From positions 1 to 54,757 of the forward strand of contig PLZF01000072.1 of assembly GCA_003152015.1 (NCBI GenBank): 54,757 nt of DNA, written 5' to 3'. The stretch is from Acidimicrobiaceae bacterium. Its GTDB lineage: Bacteria; Actinomycetota; Acidimicrobiia; Acidimicrobiales; RAAP-2. Below the pieces are notes generated by a model that had not been told where the DNA came from, ran no database searches, and was given only the letters and a program-made list of their open reading frames with translations. Both the position numbers and the translations under genes were made by a program. Below are positions 1 to 8,195 of the stretch, piece after piece. Each line of letters opens with the position of its first letter. The first letter of the stretch is position 1.

Positions 1-157
1 CAGCCGCTGCCATGTGTCGTTGCGGCGTTCGACTGGATCGGGCGACCAGGAGTTGAAACGAGCGGCTGGCCAAGCGGTAGGCGAGATGGAATCGCTCTCG
101 TTTGGACAAGAGCGACGGAGCGGGGGCACGTGTGAAGCGCTCGGTGGCGACTCCCAT
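1..157 (-). pseudogene. IS integrase/transposase N-terminal fragment, cut by window edge
   Basis: A reading frame opens at an ATG (157-155) and runs off the left edge after about 52 codons. It contains ERFHLAYRLASRSFQLLVAR, which resembles the N-terminal leader of rve-type integrases of actinobacterial insertion sequences, the part that precedes the conserved 'LVLRHQLxVLRR' segment. That segment would lie beyond the edge, so the family call rests on a short stretch. The surroundings hold other IS debris, which supports the reading. Whether the full gene is intact cannot be seen. Confidence 0.35.
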
Positions 158-429
158 TCCGCCATCTTTACTCGATCGGTCGCGCGAATTGCTGTTGCAG
201 ATCGCGCAGCTCTGCCAGGCCATCAAAATAGGGTCGAATCTGGCGTTCATCCCAGGCGGACGGTTCACGGTGGCCGGGAGGAAAGCACGGGTTGAGCGAA
301 GCGGCTCCCACCGGCGTTGCCGCGGCCAGATGATCTGGTGGAATTCAGGCGACACCGCCGCAACTGCGCGTTTTTGCCCTCCAGAACGCGCGGGACGAAA
401 TGCTTGACTGCTCACAGAACGGGAACCGG

Positions 430-558
430 TGCCGCCCTGAGATGTCGGCGGAGTTCGCCGGAGGAGACCGAAGATGAACGAGAGGGCCACGGCCGGAGAG
501 GCTTGCCGCAGACATTGGGCCTGCCTGGTCAAGCCTGCGTTCGGGTACGTGCACCCCA
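430..558 (-). mobile_element. IS-end remnant, copy 1 (related to 24.57-24.65 kb)
   Basis: A 20-nt stretch (476-495) is identical to 24573-24592, and 73 nt further on GTGCACCCCA (549-558) recurs at a similar distance (69 nt) in the other copy. On the minus strand one frame reads PLRPWPSRSS in both copies, immediately upstream of where an integrase reading frame is recognisable at 24.5 kb. This copy diverges after that point and has stops. It is most likely the degraded left end of the same insertion-sequence family, oriented on the minus strand. Confidence 0.5.
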
Positions 559-831
559 CAGGTTCAGGATGCTGTCGAGGTTGGTGACCTCGGAAACCGG
601 AGGCACGGTGACCGATACCGGGGCGTCGTAGTCGGAGAAACCGACGGTGGCGGTGAGTACCCCGGCCAGAGTGGCGCCGGATCCCTTGGAAGCCGTGGAC
701 CCGCTGCCACCTAGCAGGTTTCCGGCCTGGGCATGACTGAGGTCGACCGTGACCGAGATGAGGCGCCGGTGCGCGAGCACATCGCTGGCCCGTTCAGGGA
801 GACGGTCCGCCAGGCTCGTCTCCCACCACAC
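529..831 (-). pseudogene. C-terminal remnant of LppX/LprAFG-like lipoprotein
   Basis: The residues from about position 25 onward (VTVDLSHAQAGNLL ... FSDYDAPVSVTVPP ... VTNLDSILNL) look like the C-terminal part of actinobacterial lipoproteins of the LppX/LprAFG type, with the strand pattern 'xYxxPVxVxxPP' near the end. There is no signal peptide, lipobox or N-terminal half. The last ten codons run into the IS-end repeat at about 549-558, so the native stop seems to have been replaced at that junction. Read here as a fragment left after an IS insertion or deletion. The family call is from memory of that C-terminal pattern. Confidence 0.45.
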
Positions 832-870
832 CTGCCGGTGCCCTCCTACCTCTCAGCGAGGTGTTGGTCC

Positions 871-1902
871 TTAGGCCGACGGCGAGAGAGCCTCGTCTCT
901 CAGGAGACTGACCAGCGTCTTCGCCAACTCCTTGGGGTCGAGCAGGTCGGTGGGCACCGGGCGTAGGCCGTGGTGCGCCACTTCCGCCGCCTCCACCTGG
1001 TCCCGGTAGTCCAAGAGGAAGGTGGTGACGAGGCCTGGGTGCCGGCGTGCGTAGTACGCGGCGACACCCGCCGGCGAGTCGACCTCGCCCAGAGAAGCGA
1101 GGAGCAGGCGGCGTGCCCGGGTGTGGTGAGCCACGGCTGCACTCGGCTCGGCGGCCCGGACGACGACCGGTGAGAGAGCCAGGCGCACCGGGACCTTTGC
1201 CACAGCTTCTGGCATGCCGTTGAGCGCCAGGATGGTTCCGATACTGGTGAGGGGATTGCTCGGCCCGATCACCACCGCTCCCGCCGCGTTGAGCGCAGCC
1301 AGGACCGAAGGTGCGGCCGACCCTCGGCCAGGCAGGACGGCGGACACCGCGGGTTCGGCCCGATCCCGGACGTACCACTGCTGGAAGTCGACACGATCAC
1401 CGTCTCGCAGCTCGAGCCTCGTGGCGCAGGGCTGGTCGGAGGCAGGCAGGACGGTGACCTCGCCGGCCCCGAGCCGCGCCGCGAGTTCGGCGGTCACCTC
1501 GGTCAGGGACCGCCCGGTCGCCAAGAGCTGCGAGCGGACGAGATGCGTCGCGAGGTCACGGTCACCCACGCTGAACCAGACCGCCTCCCCGAGCGAGGCG
1601 AGCGCGTCGGTCGTGGTGAAGGTGTCCTCCACACGCCCCCACCCCCGCTCACGGTCCAGGTGGCCACCAAGCGCGTAGAGCACGGTGTCCAGGTCCGGGC
1701 AGACCCGGAGCCCGTGCCAGTCGAGATCATCACCCACGTTCACCACGACCGCTAGATTCTGCTCGCCGAGCACCTCGGCGAGCGTCGGGGCGAGGTGCGC
1801 ACCACCGAGGCCGCCCGTGAGCAGCACTGTGCGCTGGCTCCTCGTGGTCCCGCCCGGTCCGGCAAGGGGTGGCCCGGCGTGGGCAAACGTACCTTCTACC
1901 AT
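871..1902 (-). CDS. cofD: 2-phospho-L-lactate transferase (CofD/FbiA)
   Basis: A 343-residue protein of the CofD family, which transfers a phospholactyl-type group from an activated nucleotide donor to the deazaflavin Fo to give F420-0 (or dehydro-F420-0 when phosphoenolpyruvate is the source). TGGLGG at residues 29-34 and NVGDD at 55-59 are the family's nucleotide-binding and Fo-binding landmarks, and IGPSNPLTSIGTIL further on is also conserved. About 25 residues precede the conserved core, so the true start may be a little downstream. It is transcribed away from the acyl-CoA operon, with a 190-bp AT-richer divergent spacer. Its partners (fbiB, fbiC) are not in the window. Presence of F420 metabolism is typical of actinobacteria. 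Confidence 0.93.
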   Translation of the reverse strand: MVEGTFAHAGPPLAGPGGTTRSQRTVLLTGGLGGAHLAPTLAEVLGEQNLAVVVNVGDDLDWHGLRVCPDLDTVLYALGGHLDRERGWGRVEDTFTTTDALASLGEAVWFSVGDRDLATHLVRSQLLATGRSLTEVTAELAARLGAGEVTVLPASDQPCATRLELRDGDRVDFQQWYVRDRAEPAVSAVLPGRGSAAPSVLAALNAAGAVVIGPSNPLTSIGTILALNGMPEAVAKVPVRLALSPVVVRAAEPSAAVAHHTRARRLLLASLGEVDSPAGVAAYYARRHPGLVTTFLLDYRDQVEAAEVAHHGLRPVPTDLLDPKELAKTLVSLLRDEALSPSA

Positions 1903-1948
1903 TACTTTTTAACTCTACCTTTATGCGTGAAGTTGACGATTGGGTCAA

Positions 1949-1963
1949 GAAGAAATATTCTTC
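1949..1963. promoter_or_regulatory. Palindrome in divergent cofD / acyl-CoA dehydrogenase spacer
   Basis: GAAGAA-ATA-TTCTTC is a perfect 6+3+6 inverted repeat in an AT-richer patch (about 1900-1975) between the divergent starts. Its position suggests an operator for one or both directions. No regulator gene is adjacent, so the binding protein is unknown. Confidence 0.4.
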
Positions 1964-2091
1964 CAGAAGAAAAAGGGCATCGCTACGCTGGTCTCCTCCT
2001 CTGGGATCCCGCGAGGTGAGCGGGAGACGCTTCGGCGCGCACCTGCCCACCGTACCGGGCCACCTCGGGGGGACCGCAGACGGGGGAGACC

Positions 2092-3342
2092 ATGTACACC
2101 GAGATCCCATCGGGCCTGAGTAGTGAGCAGGCCGCCATTTGCTCGGAAGTGCACCGCTTCGGTGCCGAGGTGCTCCGGCCGGCGAGCCTCCGGCTCGACC
2201 GGCTCCGGGCAGAGGAGGTGGTGGCGAAGGGATCGCCCCTCTGGGATGTCTTTCGCGCCTGGTACGGGCTCGGGAACCATGCCGCCTCCCTGCCCGAGTG
2301 CTACGGCGGCCTCGAGTTCGACCCTGCGACGCAGCATGGCGTGTTCGAGGAGATGGGCTGGGCGGCCGCCGACCTGGCCATCAGCCTCGGCGTCTCGTCC
2401 CTGCCCTTCCAGATGACGGCCCTGGTGGCCCAAATGACGGACAACCAGGCCCTGGTGGACGAGATCGTGGTGCCGTTCGTGGAGGACCGTGATGCCCGCC
2501 ACATCGGCTGCTGGGCGATCACCGAGCCTGGCCACGGTTCGGACACCCTTGGTGTCGGTCGCTCCGAGTTCCGGGATCCCAAAGCGGCCGGGAGCTGTCA
2601 GGTGCGGCGGGACGGGAGCGACCTGATCGTCACCGGGCAGAAGTCAGCCTGGGTCTCCAACGGGACCATCGCCACCCACGCGCTGCTCTTCGCCACGATG
2701 GAGGCCGGGCGGGGCATGGCGGGAGGAGCGGTGATTGTCGTGCCGCTCGACCTGCCGGGCGTGAAGCGCGGCGCAGCCCTCGAAAAGCACGGCCAGCGGG
2801 CCCTGAACCAGGGCGAGATCTTCTTCGACGGCGTACGCGTGCCGGGGCACTACCTGCTGGCCGATCCCGACATGTACCCGGTGGCCCTCGAGATGACCCT
2901 GTCCCAGGCCAACACCGGAATGGGCGTCATCTTCACCGGGCTTGCCCGCGCCGCGTTCGAGGAGGCGTTGAGCTATGCACGGGAGCGGGTCCAGGGGGGG
3001 AAGCCGATCGCCGAGCACCAGCTCGTCCAGTCCAAGCTCTTCTCCATGTTCGCCCGGTTCCAGCAGGCTCGGGCGCTCTCGCGAGCGGTCATGACCGGCC
3101 TGTCGGAGCTCGGGGGTGTGGGGGGGCTCGCCCACGCCATCACCGCCAAGGTCAGCTGCACGGAGACCGCGTTCGCCGTGGCGAGCGACGCCGTCCAGGT
3201 CCACGGGGGGGCCGGCCTCGTCCAGGGGATCCTGGTGGAGAAGCTGCTCCGCGACGCCCGGGCGTCGCTGATCGAGGACGGCGTCAACGAGTTCCTCGGC
3301 TTGGTGGCCGCGCAGCAGATCGTAGAGGGCTATGCGCTCTGA
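2092..3342 (+). CDS. Acyl-CoA dehydrogenase, atypical subfamily
   Basis: A 416-residue flavoprotein that would introduce an alpha,beta double bond into an acyl-CoA. ITEPGHGSD (143-151) matches the FAD-binding 'xTExxxGSD' element, and VHGGAGLVQG follows in the C-terminal helical domain. Where classical enzymes have 'YEGT', this one has IEDG, with Glu395 a candidate catalytic base. A GGGGGAG ribosome-binding site sits 3 nt before the ATG. It is the first gene of an operon with an acyl-CoA ligase, a thiolase and a nitroreductase, which suggests activation and beta-oxidation-like breakdown of one carboxylic acid. The substrate cannot be read from the sequence. Confidence 0.88.
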   Translation: MYTEIPSGLSSEQAAICSEVHRFGAEVLRPASLRLDRLRAEEVVAKGSPLWDVFRAWYGLGNHAASLPECYGGLEFDPATQHGVFEEMGWAAADLAISLGVSSLPFQMTALVAQMTDNQALVDEIVVPFVEDRDARHIGCWAITEPGHGSDTLGVGRSEFRDPKAAGSCQVRRDGSDLIVTGQKSAWVSNGTIATHALLFATMEAGRGMAGGAVIVVPLDLPGVKRGAALEKHGQRALNQGEIFFDGVRVPGHYLLADPDMYPVALEMTLSQANTGMGVIFTGLARAAFEEALSYARERVQGGKPIAEHQLVQSKLFSMFARFQQARALSRAVMTGLSELGGVGGLAHAITAKVSCTETAFAVASDAVQVHGGAGLVQGILVEKLLRDARASLIEDGVNEFLGLVAAQQIVEGYAL

Positions 3343-3390
3343 GGCGACTCGGCCGGTGCGCCACGACCAGCTGAACAGAGAGGAGTCGCG

Positions 3391-4968
3391 ATGACCCGCG
3401 CCCAGTCGGCGATCGAGCTGCTGGTTCGCGAGCGCGCCCGCGCTCATCCCCAAGCGGAGTGGCTCGCCTGGCAGGACGAGCGGTTCTCGTGGGCCGCCGT
3501 GTTGAGCTACGCCCAACGGGCGGCGAACGGCTGGCTCGAGCTCGGCGTGCGCCCCGGTGACCGGGTCGCCATCCTGCTCGACAACTGCCCGGAGTTCATC
3601 TGGGCCTACCTCGGCTTGCTCCTCATCGGCGCCGGGCCTGTCCCGGTGAACACCGCCCAACGGGGGGCCACCCTTCGACACATCCTGGCGGACGCCGGCG
3701 TAAGCGCGGCGATCCTCTCCGAGGACCTGAGGCCGGCCTTTCAGGCGGCGCGCGACAGCTGTCCGAACCTGGCATACACCGTCGTCGTCGGGGGCGCCCG
3801 CGGGGACGGCATCGATTGGGACGTGGAGCGGCTCCTGTCGGCCCCTGACCGGGAGCCGGTGGTCGAGGTCAGCCAGCCGCCGGGCGGAGCGGCGATGCTG
3901 TACACGTCGGGGACCACCGGCCCCCCGAAAGGTGTCGTGACCGACCGCTACGACACCAGCCCGATCGGTGTGCTGCTCGAAGCCGCCGGGATCCAGCCCG
4001 GCGAGACGATGTACACACCGCTTCCCCTTTTCCACGGCAACGCCCTCTTCGTGTCGATGATCGGCTCCATGCTGCTCGACGCACGATTTGCCCTTGGGGA
4101 GCGGTTCAGCGCATCGCGGTTCTTCGACGACTGCCGCCGCTTCGAGGCCGTGGAGTTCAACGCGCTGGGCGGCATGATCTCGATCCTGCTCAAGCAGCCG
4201 GCGCGCCCGGACGATGCCGACAACCCCGTCCGGGTCGTCCTCTCCGCTGGCTGCCCCCCCGACCGGTGGGAGGAGTTCGAGAAGCGGTTCGGGGTCAGGC
4301 TCGTCGAGTGGTTCGGCATGGTGGACGCCCCCGGCATCCTCGTCAACGCCGAGGGTCGGGTCGGCTCCATCGGCAAGCCCGTCGCCGGGGTCGAGTTCGC
4401 CCTCCTCGACGATGCCGGGGAGCCCGTCGCGCCCGGTGAGGTCGGCGAGCTCGTCTTCTGTCACCCCCGGGGCCAGCTGACGCACTACCACGGGCTCCCC
4501 GACGCTACGGAGAACGCCTACCGGGGGGGGTGGTTCCACACCGGCGACCTGGCGAACCAGGACGCGGACGGCTTCTACTACTACCGGGGACGCAAGAAGG
4601 AATCGATCCGCCGGCTCGGCGAGAACATCTCGGCGTGGGAGATCGAGAGCGTGGTGAACGCGCATCCCCAGGTGCAGGAGTGCGCCGCGCACGCCGTGCC
4701 GTCGGAGCTCGGAGAGGACGAGGTGAAGCTGGTCGTCGTCCCGAAGCCGGGCGAGCACCTGACGCCCGAGGCGCTCGTCGCCTACTGTCAAGGCAAGATG
4801 GCCCGTTACGCGGTCCCCCGGTACGTGGAGTTCGTCGGGGAGATCCTCAAGACCGGCACCCAGCGGGTCCGCTACGCGGAACTCAAGGAACGGGGGGTCA
4901 CTCCGAGTACCTGGGACCGTCTGGCGGCCGAGGAGGCCAGTGCGATGCGAGAGGAGCACCATGGGTGA
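3391..4968 (+). CDS. AMP-forming acyl-CoA ligase (class I adenylating)
   Basis: A 525-residue adenylate-forming enzyme that would activate a carboxylic acid to its CoA thioester. YTSGTTGPPKG (171-181) is the ATP-binding motif, WFHTGD (from 381) the A7-type motif and GRKKESIRRLGENIS the hinge region. In the C-terminal A10 position, where a catalytic Lys is usual, the sequence reads KTGTQRVRY with Arg492, so adenylation may be altered or another residue may serve. The overall layout recalls CaiC-like ligases. A GAGGAG ribosome-binding site lies 6 nt before the ATG. The stop codon overlaps the start of the thiolase by 8 nt, a sign of translational coupling. Confidence 0.88.
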   Translation: MTRAQSAIELLVRERARAHPQAEWLAWQDERFSWAAVLSYAQRAANGWLELGVRPGDRVAILLDNCPEFIWAYLGLLLIGAGPVPVNTAQRGATLRHILADAGVSAAILSEDLRPAFQAARDSCPNLAYTVVVGGARGDGIDWDVERLLSAPDREPVVEVSQPPGGAAMLYTSGTTGPPKGVVTDRYDTSPIGVLLEAAGIQPGETMYTPLPLFHGNALFVSMIGSMLLDARFALGERFSASRFFDDCRRFEAVEFNALGGMISILLKQPARPDDADNPVRVVLSAGCPPDRWEEFEKRFGVRLVEWFGMVDAPGILVNAEGRVGSIGKPVAGVEFALLDDAGEPVAPGEVGELVFCHPRGQLTHYHGLPDATENAYRGGWFHTGDLANQDADGFYYYRGRKKESIRRLGENISAWEIESVVNAHPQVQECAAHAVPSELGEDEVKLVVVPKPGEHLTPEALVAYCQGKMARYAVPRYVEFVGEILKTGTQRVRYAELKERGVTPSTWDRLAAEEASAMREEHHG

Positions 4969-6229
4969 GGTAGTGGTCATCGGAGCCGGCATGACCCGGT
5001 TTGGGAAGTTCTTCGAGCGGAGCGTCCGCTCCCTCGCCGAAGAGGCCGTCCAGGAAGCCCTGGCCGATGCACACGTCACGCCGGCCGATGTCGGCTTCGT
5101 GGCGTTCGCCAACGCCGTCGGCGGGATCCTCCAGTGCCAGGAGATGATCCGGGGACAGTCCGCCCTCCACCACACCGGCCTGCTCGGTGTTCCGATCGTG
5201 AACGTCGAGAACGCCTGTGCATCGGCATCGAGCGCTTTCCACCTGGCCTGGCAGGCTGTCGCCTCCGGCTCGGCCGACATCACCCTGGCCGTCGGAGCGG
5301 AGAAGCTCACCCACCCGGACAAGATCCGATCGTTCGCCGCCATCGGCACCGCCATCGACCTCGAGGAGGCGCCAGCCGCCAGAGAGCTGCTCTCCTCCGT
5401 CCTCCTCGGGTGGACCCCTCCGCAGGAGGAGAGCGTCCCGCCTGGATCCACCGGCTCGGCCACCTCCGGCCTTCCCGGTAGCAACCTCCAAAGCTCGCCC
5501 TTCATGGAGGTCTACGCCCGGATGACCGACCTCTACCTCGACAGGAGCGGCGGTACCCGGGAGGACCTGGCCGCCGTCTCGGTCAAGAACCACCGGCATG
5601 CCATGGAGAACCCGAAGGCGCAGTACCGGGATCCGGTGACCGTGGACGAGGTCCTCGGGAGTCGCGTCGTCGCCGGTCAGCTCACCGTGCTCATGTGCTC
5701 GCCCATCGCCGACGGCGCCGCCGCTCTCGTCCTCGCCTCCCCGGAAGTGGCTGCCCGGCTGGGGGTACCAGCGGTGCGCGTGAGCGCGTCAGTGTTGGCG
5801 TCGGGCCGGGACCGGACTCTCGACGAGCCGAGCGTCGCCGAGCGCGCCGCCCACCGGGCCTACGAGATCGCCGGCATCGGTCCGCAGGACCTCGACGTCC
5901 TCGAGGTCCACGACGCGGCGGCAACAGCAGAGCTGCAGCTCTACGAGGAGCTCGGCCTCTGCGCCCCCGGCGACGGACCGAAGCTCCTTGCCTCGGGGGC
6001 GACCACCCTGGGAGGAAGGGTCCCGGTCAACCCCAGCGGTGGCCTCCTGTCCCGCGGGCACCCCATCGGTGCTACCGGGTGCGGCCAGCTCGTCGAGCTG
6101 GTGGACCAGTTGCGCGGACGGTGCGCCAGGCGCCAGGTGGAAGGTGCACGCGTCGCGCTGGCCGAGAACGGGGGTGGCTTCATCGGCACTGACGCGGCGG
6201 CGACCGTCATCACGATCCTGTCGACCTGA
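4961..6229 (+). CDS. SCP2-type thiolase / lipid-transfer-like acetyl-CoA acyltransferase
   Basis: A 422-residue thiolase-fold protein. ENACASAS places the nucleophilic Cys at residue 86, VHDAA is the SCP2-type histidine motif, and GGLLSRGHPIGATG is the C-terminal active-site His motif. This combination is typical of non-decarboxylating SCP2/lipid-transfer thiolases used in side-chain and atypical fatty-acid breakdown. The ATG at 4961 is preferred because GAGAGGAG precedes it by a few bases; a GTG 21 nt upstream lacks such a site. It overlaps the ligase by 8 nt and is followed by a nitroreductase. Substrate unknown. Confidence 0.88.
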   Translation: MGEVVVIGAGMTRFGKFFERSVRSLAEEAVQEALADAHVTPADVGFVAFANAVGGILQCQEMIRGQSALHHTGLLGVPIVNVENACASASSAFHLAWQAVASGSADITLAVGAEKLTHPDKIRSFAAIGTAIDLEEAPAARELLSSVLLGWTPPQEESVPPGSTGSATSGLPGSNLQSSPFMEVYARMTDLYLDRSGGTREDLAAVSVKNHRHAMENPKAQYRDPVTVDEVLGSRVVAGQLTVLMCSPIADGAAALVLASPEVAARLGVPAVRVSASVLASGRDRTLDEPSVAERAAHRAYEIAGIGPQDLDVLEVHDAAATAELQLYEELGLCAPGDGPKLLASGATTLGGRVPVNPSGGLLSRGHPIGATGCGQLVELVDQLRGRCARRQVEGARVALAENGGGFIGTDAAATVITILST

Positions 6230-6315
6230 GCTGGCGGGGTGGTGCCGAGGGGAAGTAGCGCGGCCGATTCGGCTGTGAAGGCACGGGAAGAGAAAGAGAA
6301 AGAGAGCGGTTCACC

Positions 6316-7101
6316 ATGGAGTTCAATCGAGTCATAGGGACGAGACGCAGCATCCGGTTCTTCAAGTCGTGGAGACCGGTCGAACGCGCCAAGATCCAGG
6401 TCATGCTCGAAGCGGCCAACCGGGCGTCGCATTCGATGAACGCCGACTACTTCCGCGCCATCGTGGTCAACCGGGACGACCTGGACCGAGAGACCAGAGA
6501 CGCCCTCCGCAACCCGACCACCACGGCCGACCTGGACCTCGCCCCCACCTACATCTTCTGGTACATCGACCTCAACTACGTGGAAGGTGCCCAGGACCGG
6601 CTGAAGGAGCTCGTCCAACAGCACGCCCTGCCCTCCTCGCACGGCTGGTCGAAGGCCTACGTGGACGACTACCTCTGGCCACAGGTTCTGGAGCCGATCT
6701 CGCGGGACCCGAACTCCGTGGTGTTCATGGGCGCGGTCGAGACGGGCATCGCCATCTGCAACGCCATCAACGCCGCCGTCGACCAGGGTCTCGGCACCTG
6801 TATGCACGCCTTCACCGCGAACGAGAAGCTGAAGCCGCTCTTGGGCGTGCCCGACACCTGGCTGCCCGTCTGGCTCCAGCTCCTCGGCTACCCGGCGGAG
6901 GAGCCAGAAGCCGGTGGCCAGCGCCCGCGCCGGCCCCTGTCGACGATGTTCTTCGAGGGTGACTGCGGTCACCCGTGGGAGGAGGACCCCGAGGTGACCG
7001 AGCGCCTCAAGAGGGAGGGCATGATCCAAGAGCCGGGGCCCTTCCCCTACCGGGCGCAGGAGGTCCTCATGCTCTCCCGGATGTACGGGCTGCCGGAATG
7101 A
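6316..7101 (+). CDS. Nitroreductase-family flavoprotein
   Basis: A 261-residue protein with the nitroreductase N-terminal signature (TRRSIRFFKSWRPVE, followed by EAANRASHSMNADYFRAIVV), expected to bind FMN as a dimer. The middle of the protein (VETGIAICNAINAAVDQGLGT) matches the conserved helix seen in the family. Members reduce nitro groups, quinones or enones, or act in degradative pathways. Here the gene is fourth in an acyl-CoA operon, which hints at reduction of an unsaturated or ring intermediate. Its last codons overlap the next gene's ATG (ATGA). Confidence 0.85.
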   Translation: MEFNRVIGTRRSIRFFKSWRPVERAKIQVMLEAANRASHSMNADYFRAIVVNRDDLDRETRDALRNPTTTADLDLAPTYIFWYIDLNYVEGAQDRLKELVQQHALPSSHGWSKAYVDDYLWPQVLEPISRDPNSVVFMGAVETGIAICNAINAAVDQGLGTCMHAFTANEKLKPLLGVPDTWLPVWLQLLGYPAEEPEAGGQRPRRPLSTMFFEGDCGHPWEEDPEVTERLKREGMIQEPGPFPYRAQEVLMLSRMYGLPE

Positions 7102-7502
7102 CCACCGGCGACTACACCGCAGCCCAACCTGCGGCACCCGGCACTCTCCGGGGCGACACCGACAAGTTCGCTCAGTCACCGGCGGTGACACGCTGGCTGG
7201 CCGAGACGGCCGGGCCGGTCACGGACCTCACCGGGAGGGCCTCAGCGCTCGAATCCCTCCAGGGATTCTGCGCGTTCGTAGGGGCGGGACCAGACGAGCT
7301 GGTGGCACAGTGCCTTCGTCCCACGAAGTCCGGGGGCACGGCCATCAGCACGGTAGGGCGCCGCTCGGTCAACGAGTCAGTCGAGGCGTTCGCCGCCGCC
7401 CAAGGCCTCACCGGGCACGATGCCATCGTCCTCGGCAACCGCTTGCGCGGCTTCCTGATCCACAACGGCATTTTCCTGCAGGGACCCGCGTCGATCTCGT
7501 AG
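7098..7502 (+). CDS. Small protein resembling a tyrosine-recombinase core-binding domain
   Basis: A 134-residue unknown. It starts at the ATG of an ATGA overlap with the nitroreductase, so it appears to be translated with it. The body consists of two helical halves (LTGRASALESLQGFCAFVG and LGNRLRGFLIHNGI) that recall the N-terminal SAM-like core-binding domain of phage and archaeal integrases. The catalytic Arg-His-Tyr domain is absent. It may be a stranded integrase N-terminus captured by the operon or an unrelated helical protein. The resemblance is weak. Confidence 0.5.
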   Translation: MTTGDYTAAQPAAPGTLRGDTDKFAQSPAVTRWLAETAGPVTDLTGRASALESLQGFCAFVGAGPDELVAQCLRPTKSGGTAISTVGRRSVNESVEAFAAAQGLTGHDAIVLGNRLRGFLIHNGIFLQGPASIS

Positions 7503-7656
7503 GGCGAGGCCAGCTGCCCGACACCGGCCCGGGCCACTTCCCGGCCGCCAGGCCCAGTTATCGGTCATCGCCGCCGTATCGGAGCATGGTATTCGGGGGC
7601 GTGAGTAGGATCGGTGGCCCTTCAACCAGTGGCAGGGTGTTCGCACAGTGCCACGT

Positions 7657-7668
7657 TGGGACTACCAG
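7657..7668 (+). repeat. 12-bp direct repeat, copy 1 (flanks TA module)
   Basis: TGGGACTACCAG here recurs exactly at 8409-8420, one copy on each side of the CopG-type toxin-antitoxin pair. It could be an insertion footprint or a shared control site. Confidence 0.45.
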
Positions 7669-7674
7669 TTTGGA

Positions 7675-7956
7675 TCAGCTGGCTTTCACGTATCGGCGGA
7701 GCGCCTCTCGGATCGCCTCCGAGACGCTGATGCCGTGCTCAGATGCCCGAAGTAGCAAATCCCGCTTCAATTCTGGATCGAGCCGAACGGACTCGACCGA
7801 TGAAGGCGAAGAACCCATTGCAGGTCGGCCTCCTCGACGACGACGAAACTCCTCGACGTCGTAGCCACGCTCGGCTTGGTCTGCCAACTCCTCGATCATC
7901 TTGTCGGTGATGGGAGTCCCATCAGCTCGCGTCCCATGTGTCGTCATTGCGATCAC
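7675..7956 (-). CDS. CopG/RHH-type antitoxin
   Basis: A 93-residue antitoxin. The N-terminal segment (TTHGTRADGTPITDKMIEEL ... GGRPAMGSSPSSVESVR) followed by LDPELKRDLLLRASEHGISVSEAIREALRRY is the layout of actinobacterial ribbon-helix-helix antitoxins. The C-terminal part is the RHH DNA-binding fold, expected to repress the operon when bound to toxin. The GTG start overlaps the toxin's TGA (GTGA); an ATG lies three codons in (7947). The order is toxin first, antitoxin second, as in BrnT-like pairs. Confidence 0.8.
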   Translation of the reverse strand: MIAMTTHGTRADGTPITDKMIEELADQAERGYDVEEFRRRRGGRPAMGSSPSSVESVRLDPELKRDLLLRASEHGISVSEAIREALRRYVKAS

Positions 7957-8195
7957 CGTCCCTTTGGCAAGAGGTGTCTGTACTGCTCCGTCATGGCCAT
8001 TGCGTGGATGACCGCTGGACCTTGTGGCCGGTCCAAGACCACCAGTTCCAAGAGATTTCCTCCTCGATCAGGTCCGGGCACCAAGTAGCGGATCGGATCG
8101 TCGGCGACCTCTTCGATGACCACAGCGTTCTTCCCTCCATGCTGGATGTCGTCGTCCTCGACATCGTGACGAAACGCCGAAGAGAGAACCTCCAC
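7953..8195 (-). CDS. Type II toxin paired with CopG antitoxin (BrnT-like architecture)
   Basis: An 80-residue protein. FRHDVEDDDIQHG near the start, YLVPGPDRGGNLLELVVL in the middle and a C-terminal VIHAMAMTEQYRHLLP match a family of small toxins found upstream of CopG antitoxins. The family is likely RNase-like by gene order and fold, but no catalytic residues can be assigned with certainty. The usual His after the DDDIxHA motif is followed here by Gly (QHGGKN), a possible drift. It overlaps the antitoxin by 4 nt. Confidence 0.72.
   Translation of the reverse strand: MEVLSSAFRHDVEDDDIQHGGKNAVVIEEVADDPIRYLVPGPDRGGNLLELVVLDRPQGPAVIHAMAMTEQYRHLLPKGR

Noticed and set aside
2644-5505. A 953-codon open frame antisense to the acyl-CoA operon
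   Set aside because: It mirrors three well-supported genes on the other strand and has no recognisable domain; long antisense frames are common at this GC content.
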